Positions 1-7,185 of a stretch of DNA of 15,176 nucleotides are shown in pieces. A program made the position numbers and the translations under genes. Each line of letters opens with the position of its first letter. Within the stretch, counting starts at the first letter, position 1. The stretch is taken from NCBI GenBank assembly GCA_016283985.1, contig JAEENZ010000026.1:1-15176 (forward strand), written 5' to 3'. The notes under the pieces were generated by a model. That model saw only the letters and a list, made by a program, of their open reading frames with translations. It made no database searches and was not told the DNA's origin. The stretch comes from Bacteroidales bacterium. GTDB taxonomy: Bacteria > Bacteroidota > Bacteroidia > Bacteroidales > UBA932.

Positions 1-261
1 AAGGAGCTTGCCGGCGCTATTGCAAATAATTTTATAGATGCGGTCGTCGGGGATGCTGTGCTCCGTGGGAATGTTGTGCCTGAAGACGGAATACCTGCTG
101 CCGTCGAATGATACGAGCCCATTCAGTCCTCCGAACCACATGGTGCCCAGACTATCCTGGCAGACGGTTTCTATGTTGATTCCGGTGGTCTCTGACGGAA
201 GGCTGTGGAAAAACAGCGATCCGGTAAGCAAAGATATTAATATGTGTGATAAAATTGACAT
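1..261 (-). CDS. Hybrid two-component system sensor/regulator, N-terminal fragment (Reg_prop propeller)
   Basis: Partial gene running off the left edge; only the first 87 codons are visible, reading leftward from an ATG at 261-259. The N-terminus (MSILSHILISLLTGSLFFHS) looks like a signal peptide or signal anchor. It is followed at about residues 27-65 by a typical two-component-regulator propeller blade with the core QDSLGTMWFGGLNGL and a following FDG, and then by the start of the next blade (IPDDRIYKII). In Bacteroidota such repeats form the periplasmic sensor of hybrid two-component systems, which bind an oligosaccharide and activate the adjacent PUL through a fused kinase, receiver and AraC-type output. 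None of those later domains is visible, so a shorter propeller sensor cannot be excluded. Its divergent position beside a SusC/SusD operon fits the role of local activator. No Shine-Dalgarno sequence is seen before the ATG. Confidence 0.85.
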   Translation of the reverse strand, partial: MSILSHILISLLTGSLFFHSLPSETTGINIETVCQDSLGTMWFGGLNGLVSFDGSRYSVFRHNIPTEHSIPDDRIYKIICNSAGKLL

Positions 262-266
262 TTGCA

Positions 267-274
267 CAAAATTA
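267..274 (-). promoter_or_regulatory. Possible -7 element for the sensor gene
   Basis: Read on the minus strand, TAATTTTG matches the Bacteroides -7 consensus TAnnTTTG. It ends only 5 nt before the ATG at 261, which would give a nearly leaderless transcript, and I see no TTTG at the usual -33 distance. The region is AT-rich, so a chance match is quite possible. Confidence 0.22.
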
Positions 275-319
275 ATAACAATTTTGACAAATGAGATATT
301 TATTGAAAAATAGTCCGAT

Positions 320-327
320 TACCTTTG
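320..327 (+). promoter_or_regulatory. Candidate -7 promoter element for the PUL operon
   Basis: TACCTTTG is an exact match to the Bacteroides sigma-ABfr -7 consensus TAnnTTTG. It lies in the 95-bp gap between the divergent sensor gene and the first lipoprotein gene. Transcription would start at about 331-335, some 22-26 nt before the ATG at 357. That supports 357 rather than the in-frame ATG codons at 291 and 330 as the true start. A well-spaced -33 TTTG is not obvious (nearest TTG at 303-305 is too close), as would be expected for an activator-dependent promoter. Confidence 0.4.
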
Positions 328-356
328 CGATGAAGGAAACTGATAACCAAGCCAGA

Positions 357-1208
357 ATGCATTTACTTTCAAACGTTTTCAGAATTGCTGTCGGTTGTTT
401 GATGCTGACTGTGGCATCTTGCGGCACGGCAAAGCTGTCGGTTATGAGTTTCAACGTGCGGCAGAGCCACGCCAAAGAGGTGAACCCGAACGATTCCTGG
501 GACAACCGTAAGGAAGCCTGCCTGGAAATGCTCCAAACCCGCAAGCCGGACCTTGTTGGTTTCCAGGAGGCGCAGTTCAAGGGGCAGTGGTCCTTCTTCC
601 GTGACAGCCTTGCATCAGAGTACGACAGCGTCGGCATTGGCCGGGACAACGGCGTTGATAAAGGTGAAACCTCCGGATTTCTTTACAAAACTTCCGTACT
701 GACTCTGCTTGACAGCGGCACCTTCTGGGTGTCCGAAACGCCTGATGTCCCCTCGAACTCCTTTGACGAAAAATATAATCGTTCCCTGACCTGGGGGCTT
801 TTCAAAGTAAACAAGACCGGGAAGCGCTTCTTCTATTTCAACACCCATCTTGGCCTGACCTGGAAGTCGCAGGTAGAAGGTGTGAATATGATTGTCGGGA
901 AGATGAAGGAACTCAACCCTGAAGGCATTCCCCTCATTTTCAGCGGAGATCTCAATACGGATATCTCCAGCAAGGCATTCGACAACCTGAAACAGATCAT
1001 GCTCAACTCCCACGATGTCGCACCTGTTACCGACGACATCCCCACCTACAACGCCTGGGGGAACAAGAACAAGGAGCGCATCATCGACTTTATCTGGATT
1101 ACTCCGGACATCAAATGCCTTGAGTATCACACGGATACAACTCCATACGGTGGACATGAACTGATTTCGGACCACTATCCAGTCTATTGCATAATTAAAA
1201 TCTCTTAG
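357..1208 (+). CDS. EEP-fold (endonuclease/exonuclease/phosphatase) lipoprotein 1
   Basis: A 283-residue secreted lipoprotein. The signal peptide ends in a lipobox with Cys22 (VASC), followed directly by a single EEP-superfamily domain. All the metal-dependent phosphoesterase motifs are present: MSFNVR (Asn33), GFQEAQ (Glu71, metal ligand), FNTHLG (His164), SGDLNTD (Asp198, Asn200), IIDFIW (Asp244) and ISDHYP (Asp272, His273). The superfamily includes DNases, sphingomyelinases and sugar or inositol phosphatases, so the family alone does not fix the substrate. I chose the ATG at 357 because the signal peptide starts cleanly there and a promoter element lies at 320-327; the frame stays open upstream to an ATG at 291. 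It is first in the operon and stops 3 nt before its close paralogue. Likely an outer-membrane or periplasmic phosphatase or phosphodiesterase acting on the glycan imported by SusC/SusD (inference). Confidence 0.9.
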   Translation: MHLLSNVFRIAVGCLMLTVASCGTAKLSVMSFNVRQSHAKEVNPNDSWDNRKEACLEMLQTRKPDLVGFQEAQFKGQWSFFRDSLASEYDSVGIGRDNGVDKGETSGFLYKTSVLTLLDSGTFWVSETPDVPSNSFDEKYNRSLTWGLFKVNKTGKRFFYFNTHLGLTWKSQVEGVNMIVGKMKELNPEGIPLIFSGDLNTDISSKAFDNLKQIMLNSHDVAPVTDDIPTYNAWGNKNKERIIDFIWITPDIKCLEYHTDTTPYGGHELISDHYPVYCIIKIS

Positions 1209-1211
1209 CAT

Positions 1212-2075
1212 ATGAGAAAACTGTTAATTGCTCTGATAGTCATGTTGCCGGTTTTCGCCTCTTGCGGCAAACCGGATGAAAACGGCGGGTCTTCTGCTGA
1301 ATGGAAATTCAAGCCTACTCCTGCCGGGCAAATCAAGCTGATGAGTTTTAACATCCGTGGTGTCACCAACGAGGACGATATCCGGAACAACTGGGCTATG
1401 CGTGCCGGTGCTTGCAGGATGATGGTCGAGGATCAGCAGCCGTCCATTTTAGGTATGCAGGAGCAGAATGAGACACAGTGGACTTACATGTATTCGACAT
1501 TGTCTCCCAAGGGCTATGAGGGCCTTGCCACCACGGATGTAAAGGCTGCTTTTCTATACCGTACGGACCAATTTGAAGTGGAGGACAACGGATTGTTCTG
1601 GCAGTCGAAAACACCCGACCGGTCCTCTGAATGCTGGGACGGATTTGTGCGCCCTGTTAGGTGGGCGGTTATGCATATTCTGGGCACGGATCAACGTATC
1701 TTCTATGTTACAACGCACGTTGGTCTGACGGGAGAATCCCAGTCGAATGGGATGAAACTGATAGCGAAGAGGATTCAGGCGTATAATACCCATAATTATC
1801 CTGTGGTCCTTATGGCAGACTTCAACGTTGTTGCAACAAGCAGTTATTTCAATGAAATCAGAGAGACGATGGCCCTCACCCGCGAAGTTGCTCCGATTAC
1901 CGACCAGATTCCAACTTACAACGCCTGGGGAAATGTGGACAAAGAAGTGATCATTGACCACATCTGGATATCCAAAACCCTCAACTGCACTGAATACCGT
2001 ACTGTGACAAATGCCTATGACGGGCATAAGCTTATTTCCGATCACTATCCCGTTTACGCCACTTTGCAATTCTAA
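1212..2075 (+). CDS. EEP-fold (endonuclease/exonuclease/phosphatase) lipoprotein 2
   Basis: A 287-residue lipoprotein with a short signal peptide and lipobox FASC (Cys18), then a linker of about 25 residues rich in Gly, Ser, Glu and Pro, and one EEP domain. Motifs: MSFNIR (Asn47), GMQEQ (Glu84), TTHVG (His169), MADFN (Asp203, Asn205), IIDHIW (Asp249, His250) and ISDHYP (Asp277, His278). The usual GDxN reads ADFN, so Gly is replaced by Ala at residue 202; the catalytic Asp and Asn remain, and activity is expected. It is clearly homologous to the preceding gene, sharing for example TYNAWGN and LISDHYPVY near the C-terminus, and so looks like a tandem duplicate. The two may cleave different linkages or different positions of the same glycan. 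It starts 3 nt after gene 1 and ends 10 nt before susC, which suggests co-transcription and perhaps translational coupling. Confidence 0.9.
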   Translation: MRKLLIALIVMLPVFASCGKPDENGGSSAEWKFKPTPAGQIKLMSFNIRGVTNEDDIRNNWAMRAGACRMMVEDQQPSILGMQEQNETQWTYMYSTLSPKGYEGLATTDVKAAFLYRTDQFEVEDNGLFWQSKTPDRSSECWDGFVRPVRWAVMHILGTDQRIFYVTTHVGLTGESQSNGMKLIAKRIQAYNTHNYPVVLMADFNVVATSSYFNEIRETMALTREVAPITDQIPTYNAWGNVDKEVIIDHIWISKTLNCTEYRTVTNAYDGHKLISDHYPVYATLQF

Positions 2076-2085
2076 TAATAAAGTT

Positions 2086-5000
2086 ATGTGGGCTAACAAA
2101 TATACTTTAGTACTTCTTTTATCACTGCTCATCCTTGTTCCTGTAAATGGATTTTCCCAGGGGGCAAGGACTGTCAGTGGAGTCGTTTCCGACAAAGAGG
2201 GTGAACCACTTCCGGGCACGGTGGTCATGATCTCCGGAACGACTGTCGGCACTTCTACGGACCTGGACGGTAAGTACAGTATCCGCGTGTCCGGTAACCA
2301 GACGCTGGTATTCTCCGGCATCGGTTATCTGACTAAAAGTGTTCCTACGGGTTCCTCATCCTTAATTAATGTTACGCTGGAGGAAGACATGCTTATGATC
2401 GAAGAGACCGTGGTAGTGGGCTACGGCACTCAGAGAAAGGTGGATTTGACAGGTGCGGTGGAGCAGATCGGAAGCGATGTCTTTGAAGCCCGGCCGAATT
2501 CCAACGTGACCCAGATGCTGGAGGGTGCCATACCAAACCTTAATATCTCCCTCGAAGACGGCAAGCCTATACGTACTGCGGATTTTAATGTCCGAGGCAC
2601 GACCTCCATAGGTCAGGGGGGAAGCGCACTTATCTTGATAGACGGTGTGGAAGGAAACCCCGCTTATTTGAATCCGGACGACATCGCTTCGGTTTCCGTG
2701 CTCAAAGATGCGGCCTCAGCCGCCATTTATGGATCCCGTGCTCCGTACGGCGTGGTTCTTATTACCACGAAAAACCCTTCAAAATCCAGGGTGTCGGTGA
2801 ATTATTCCAACAACTTTACCATATCGCAGCCCGTGGTCAAACCGGAATATGTTACGGACGGTTTCACGTGGGCGACAATGTATTACGAGGGTTTCTATAA
2901 TTACAACGAAACCAAGCCTACCGATATGAATACCATGATGCCATTCACCATTTCCTGGCTCAACGAATATCGTTACAGGCACGACACAAATACTTATGGT
3001 ACGATTGTCAGTGATGGCTCTTTCGGTGTAGATCCTGGCAGCTATGTGTATTTCAATGAAGGGACGGACTGGTTCGGGCTGCTGTATAAAAACCACTCTT
3101 TCGCTCAAACTCATAATGTCTCCCTGTCGGGTTCTAACGACAATTTCGACTACTATATCTCCGGGCGCCTGTACAACTTCTATGGCCTGTATAATTCAGA
3201 GAATAATACAGATGACTGTGACACCCAGAATATGCGCGTGAAAGTCGGATACAAGGCCTATGACTGGCTCAGACTGTCCAACAACTTCGAAATAGGGCAC
3301 CGCAAATACGACAATCCCATAGCTTCCAATAGCTCCTCCGGCAATATCTGGGCTGAAATCAACAGTGATGGGACTCCCTGTATGCCTATGTACAACCCTG
3401 ACGGTTCGTTCACCAAGGTGGGAGCATATACGGTGGGTGGTTTCCTTTATGGTAAGAGCAAAAATGTCTATGAGACCGACTACATCCGTAACACTGCAGG
3501 ATTCACCGCCTCATTCCTGGACAATTCCCTCACCGTAAACGGCGACGCCACATATAAGCTCGACGATTACAACGGAATGATCCGGATTCATCCGCTTGAA
3601 TTCTCACCGGCTCCCGGCATCTTCACGACCAAACCGGGTCTGGTTTCTTCCATCTCGCAGGACCACGCCGACACTAAGTATCTGTCGGCCAACCTGTATG
3701 CGGATTATTCCAAAACGCTTGGTAAACACTACATCAAGGCACTCCTTGGTTATAACTACGAACAGAGGACATACTCCAGGTTATACACTTACAATACAGA
3801 CATCTTGTCCGAAGATGTGGAAAGCATAAACCTCTCGTTCGGAACAGAAAAAAAGAGAGCCACCGGATCCTATAACAAATGGCGTTCAGTTGGGATTTTC
3901 TCCCGAATCAATTATAGCTTTGCAGACCGTTACCTGCTCCAATTCAATGGCAGATACGACGGTTCTTCCAAATTCCCTTCCAATGAACGCTGGGCATTTT
4001 TCCCTTCGCTTTCAGCAGGTTGGAGAATCACTGAGGAACCGTGGTTGCAAGGCATAGGCAAGGACTATCTCTCAAATGCGAAACTGCGTCTGTCGTGGGG
4101 CACGCTTGGAAACAGTAATGTGGATCCGTATTATTACGATGAAACATTCACCTTCGGCAACAGCCGTCTGCTGGGCGGCGCCGTTTACCGCAAGACGTCG
4201 GCTCCTGATCCCATCCCCACCAACCTTACCTGGGAGAGGTCCACTACCTATGATGCAGGTATGGATCTGGGTTTCTTCAATGACAGACTCCAAATCAACG
4301 CCGATATCTATCTCCGCAAGACGCAGGATATGTTTACGGATGGCCCTTCCATCCAAGCCGTTTATGGCGCTGATTCCCCCAAAGGCAACTATGCCGAACT
4401 ATCCACCCGTGGCTTTGAACTCACGGTTCTCTGGAAAGACAGTTTCAAACTTGCGGGGAAACCTTTCGGATATAGTATCAAGGGGACTCTTGCAGACTAT
4501 GTCTCCAGAATCGATAAGTTCAATAACGACCTGATGAAAATCGGCGGGTCCAACTCGCCGGAATACTATCCGGGTATGATTATTGGCGAGCGTTGGGGCT
4601 TTGTGTGTAATGGACTGTGGCAGAGTCAGGAAGATATCGATGCGGCCGAGGCCGCTGCCAAAGCCGCCGGCCAGCCTCATTACGATTCCTTGAACCAGAT
4701 GGACCACAATTATAACCTCCATCCGGGAGACATCAAGATCGAGGATTTGAACGGTAACGGCTATATCGACAGGGGCGACCAGACGCTTGGCAATTCGGGA
4801 GACCGAAAGATTATCGCCCACGTGGAACCACGCTATATCTATAGTTTTACTTTCAGTGCCGATTGGAACAACTTCTATGCTTCGGTCTTCTTCCAGGGAA
4901 TTGGGAAACGGGACTATATCACCGGCGGAGACAGCGGTCTCATCTGGGGCCAGTACAACCGTGGTTATAATCAGATACCTAAATGGCAACTGGGCAATTA

Positions 5001-5367
5001 CTGGACGGAAGATAATCCTGATGCCTGGATGCCTCGCTATTCCTCCCGAATGAGTCCCTTCTACTCCATTCAGCGGCGTGCCAATACGCGTTACGTCCTG
5101 GATGCCTCTTATATCCGTCTCAAGAACATTCAGTTCGGCTACAACCTGCCCGAAAAGTGGACCAAGCCGCTTCATATTTCCCGCGCTAGCGTTTTCTTCT
5201 CCGGCGAGAACCTTTGGGACTGGTCGCCGATGTACAGGCATATCTGGGGTACGGTTGATGTGCTTGGTCTTGGCGAGGATCCGGAAAACAGTGCATCTGA
5301 TGCCGGATCTGGCGGCAGTTATCCTATTTTGAGTTCATACAGCTTTGGTATCAATCTCACCTTCTAA
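2086..5367 (+). CDS. susC: SusC-family TonB-dependent outer-membrane glycan transporter
   Basis: A 1093-residue outer-membrane importer of normal SusC length. Signal peptide about 1-25 (hydrophobic run LVLLLSLLILVPV, cleavage near GFSQ). A carboxypeptidase-D-regulatory-like domain covers about 28-103 (TVSGVVSDKEGEPLPG, DLDGKYSI). The TonB-box region is VVVGYGTQ near 109-116, the plug domain lies at about 117-225 (VRGTTSIG, LILIDGVEG, SVLKDAASAAIYGSRAPYG), and the rest is a 22-strand-type barrel ending in YSFGINLTF, with the terminal aromatic residue typical of BamA-inserted barrels. The frame is open back to an ATG at 2011 inside the previous gene, but the ATG at 2086 begins the signal peptide. 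With the next gene it forms the lidded SusCD import complex. The local name susC means the family; the substrate is unknown. Confidence 0.96.
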   Translation: MWANKYTLVLLLSLLILVPVNGFSQGARTVSGVVSDKEGEPLPGTVVMISGTTVGTSTDLDGKYSIRVSGNQTLVFSGIGYLTKSVPTGSSSLINVTLEEDMLMIEETVVVGYGTQRKVDLTGAVEQIGSDVFEARPNSNVTQMLEGAIPNLNISLEDGKPIRTADFNVRGTTSIGQGGSALILIDGVEGNPAYLNPDDIASVSVLKDAASAAIYGSRAPYGVVLITTKNPSKSRVSVNYSNNFTISQPVVKPEYVTDGFTWATMYYEGFYNYNETKPTDMNTMMPFTISWLNEYRYRHDTNTYGTIVSDGSFGVDPGSYVYFNEGTDWFGLLYKNHSFAQTHNVSLSGSNDNFDYYISGRLYNFYGLYNSENNTDDCDTQNMRVKVGYKAYDWLRLSNNFEIGHRKYDNPIASNSSSGNIWAEINSDGTPCMPMYNPDGSFTKVGAYTVGGFLYGKSKNVYETDYIRNTAGFTASFLDNSLTVNGDATYKLDDYNGMIRIHPLEFSPAPGIFTTKPGLVSSISQDHADTKYLSANLYADYSKTLGKHYIKALLGYNYEQRTYSRLYTYNTDILSEDVESINLSFGTEKKRATGSYNKWRSVGIFSRINYSFADRYLLQFNGRYDGSSKFPSNERWAFFPSLSAGWRITEEPWLQGIGKDYLSNAKLRLSWGTLGNSNVDPYYYDETFTFGNSRLLGGAVYRKTSAPDPIPTNLTWERSTTYDAGMDLGFFNDRLQINADIYLRKTQDMFTDGPSIQAVYGADSPKGNYAELSTRGFELTVLWKDSFKLAGKPFGYSIKGTLADYVSRIDKFNNDLMKIGGSNSPEYYPGMIIGERWGFVCNGLWQSQEDIDAAEAAAKAAGQPHYDSLNQMDHNYNLHPGDIKIEDLNGNGYIDRGDQTLGNSGDRKIIAHVEPRYIYSFTFSADWNNFYASVFFQGIGKRDYITGGDSGLIWGQYNRGYNQIPKWQLGNYWTEDNPDAWMPRYSSRMSPFYSIQRRANTRYVLDASYIRLKNIQFGYNLPEKWTKPLHISRASVFFSGENLWDWSPMYRHIWGTVDVLGLGEDPENSASDAGSGGSYPILSSYSFGINLTF

Positions 5368-5379
5368 TCCGTGGCAGTT

Positions 5380-7173
5380 ATGAAAAACAGACATATACTT
5401 ATTCTCTTCTTTGCAGTGATGGCTGGCCTGGGCTTTGTTTCTTGTGACCTCACGGAAACGCAAAAGTCCACAGCAGATGCTGCGCTTGTATTCGGTTCCG
5501 AGACAGGCTTGAAGTCGTATTGCTATTCTTTTTACGGCTTGCTTCCTTCTGGGACCGATGCTCATCATCAGGATGACCAGATGGCAGAGTATGTGGCGAA
5601 AGCAAGCCTGAATCTTTATGAGACAGGGGGCCTTACTCCTGATTCTCAGAGTTCCTGGGGGTGGGAAGATATCAGGAATGTCAATTATTTCCTGGATCAT
5701 AACAATTATCCTGGAGTCTCGCAGCAGGTCCGCGAAAACTATAACGGCATCGCCTGTTTCTTCCGTGCCTTGCTATATTTCAATAAACTGGTCAAGTACG
5801 GGAATGTGCCTTGGATAGGTCGCGTCCTGAATCCGGGGGATCCTGAACTGACTGGCCCCAGGGATAGCAGGGATGTAATCATAAGGCATATCATTGAAGA
5901 TTGCGACTATGCTTTCGAGCATATTCAGGCCGACAATTCCAGTAGCAGCAATGCCAGCCTGGTGAATAGATGGTGCGCTCTGCTTCTGAAATCCAGGGTC
6001 TGTCTGTTTGAAGCATCCTGGAGGAAATACCATTCGGGATCCGCATTCGTCTTCGGCTGCGAAATGACGGCGGACGAGCTATTTAATCTGGCCGCGGATG
6101 CCGCCGGGACCATAATGCGCGACAGCCCCTTCTCCCTGCATACGTCAACAGCCTATCAGAACGGGAGAGGCTCTTATCGCGACCTTTTCTCCAGCGATTC
6201 CGTTCCCACGGACGAAGTGATGCTGGCCATCCAGAATGACGCCACCCTATCTGTGGGCTACGCCAATTATTATTACAATGTTCAGGCTACCTCCAAAGCG
6301 TCTCTTACCAGACCCTTTGTCAACACTTATTTGAATATAGATGGTTCTTATTATTCCGAGACCAAACCCGACGGTTCATACAAGACTTTCCTTGAAGAGA
6401 CTACCGGAAGGGACCAGCGTCTGAACCAGACCATCCGTGGATATGATTACACCTGCAGGAATAGCAAGGGCCAGATGGTGCGTATGATTCCTGATCTTAA
6501 TTATTCCCTTACAGGTTATCACATCACGAAATATACTGTGGACGATGTAGCCAGCAATGTGTACGGCGCCAACGGCAATGACATCCCTGTGATGCGATAT
6601 GCGGAGGTTCTGTTGAATTATGCCGAGGCGAAAGCTGAATTGAATCAGTTGACCGACGCAGATTGGAAAAACACCATCGGGGCCCTCAGGAGACGTGCCG
6701 GCATCACCGGTGGAGCCCTTGACACAAAGCCTACAACTGTGGATAATTATCTGAAGACCAACTTCTATCCAGGAATCAACGATCCGGTTATCCTTGAAAT
6801 CCGTCGTGAGCGCACTTGCGAACTGTGCCTTGAGGGCTTCCGCGAACTTGACCTGAAACGTTGGGCTTGTGGTGAACTGTGGAAGAACGCCGTCTGGACC
6901 GGTATTTTCATTCCGGCGCTGGATACTCCTCTGGATCTCAACGGTGATGGTGAGTTCGATGCTTATTTCACCAACATCACAACGCCCGCCGAGTATTCGA
7001 GCATTGCCGTTTCCATTTCTTCTCCTCTCCGTTACCTGTCAGTAGTGGGAGGAAAGATCTTGCAGGATGGCCTCACAGGACGCGCCTGGCAGGACAAGAT
7101 GTACCTGCAGCCCATTGCGACCGTTGACATAACCTCAAATCCCAACTTGCTACCGAATAATCCTGAATACTAA
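5380..7173 (+). CDS. susD: SusD/RagB-family outer-membrane glycan-binding lipoprotein
   Basis: A 597-residue surface lipoprotein that acts as the substrate-binding lid of the SusC barrel. The signal peptide ends at lipobox FVSC (Cys22), followed by Asp-Leu-Thr-Glu. The N-terminal SusD-like region includes a TPR-type helix with RALLYFNKLVKYGNVPWI near residue 129. The C-terminal RagB/SusD signature is clear: MRYAEVLLNYAEAKAELN at about 404-421, LRRRAGI, then EIRRERTCELCLEGFRELDL, and a closing YLQPI...NPNLLPNNPEY. I prefer ATG 5380 to the in-frame GTG at 5371, because 5380 gives a compact positively charged n-region. It lies 12 nt after susC and 12 nt before the next lipoprotein gene. Specificity cannot be read from the sequence, but aromatic residues in the barrel-proximal loops are abundant, as in other SusD proteins. 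Confidence 0.96.
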   Translation: MKNRHILILFFAVMAGLGFVSCDLTETQKSTADAALVFGSETGLKSYCYSFYGLLPSGTDAHHQDDQMAEYVAKASLNLYETGGLTPDSQSSWGWEDIRNVNYFLDHNNYPGVSQQVRENYNGIACFFRALLYFNKLVKYGNVPWIGRVLNPGDPELTGPRDSRDVIIRHIIEDCDYAFEHIQADNSSSSNASLVNRWCALLLKSRVCLFEASWRKYHSGSAFVFGCEMTADELFNLAADAAGTIMRDSPFSLHTSTAYQNGRGSYRDLFSSDSVPTDEVMLAIQNDATLSVGYANYYYNVQATSKASLTRPFVNTYLNIDGSYYSETKPDGSYKTFLEETTGRDQRLNQTIRGYDYTCRNSKGQMVRMIPDLNYSLTGYHITKYTVDDVASNVYGANGNDIPVMRYAEVLLNYAEAKAELNQLTDADWKNTIGALRRRAGITGGALDTKPTTVDNYLKTNFYPGINDPVILEIRRERTCELCLEGFRELDLKRWACGELWKNAVWTGIFIPALDTPLDLNGDGEFDAYFTNITTPAEYSSIAVSISSPLRYLSVVGGKILQDGLTGRAWQDKMYLQPIATVDITSNPNLLPNNPEY

Positions 7174-7185
7174 AACTATATAGAT

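Noticed and set aside
38..313. 91-codon plus-strand frame at the left edge
   Set aside because: The opposite strand encodes a clear Reg_prop propeller blade from 261 leftward, so this frame is antisense to a real gene.
357..2075. Calling the EEP proteins DNases
   Set aside because: The superfamily covers nucleases, lipid phosphodiesterases and sugar phosphatases. The visible motifs are shared by all, so a nuclease label would be unsupported.
1554..2321. 255-codon open frame on the minus strand across the EEP2/susC boundary
   Set aside because: It spans two well-supported genes on the opposite strand and has no recognisable protein features.
4399..5241. 280-codon open frame on the minus strand inside susC
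   Set aside because: It lies wholly opposite a textbook SusC barrel sequence and shows no domain, signal peptide or promoter; it is a by-product of codon bias on the coding strand.
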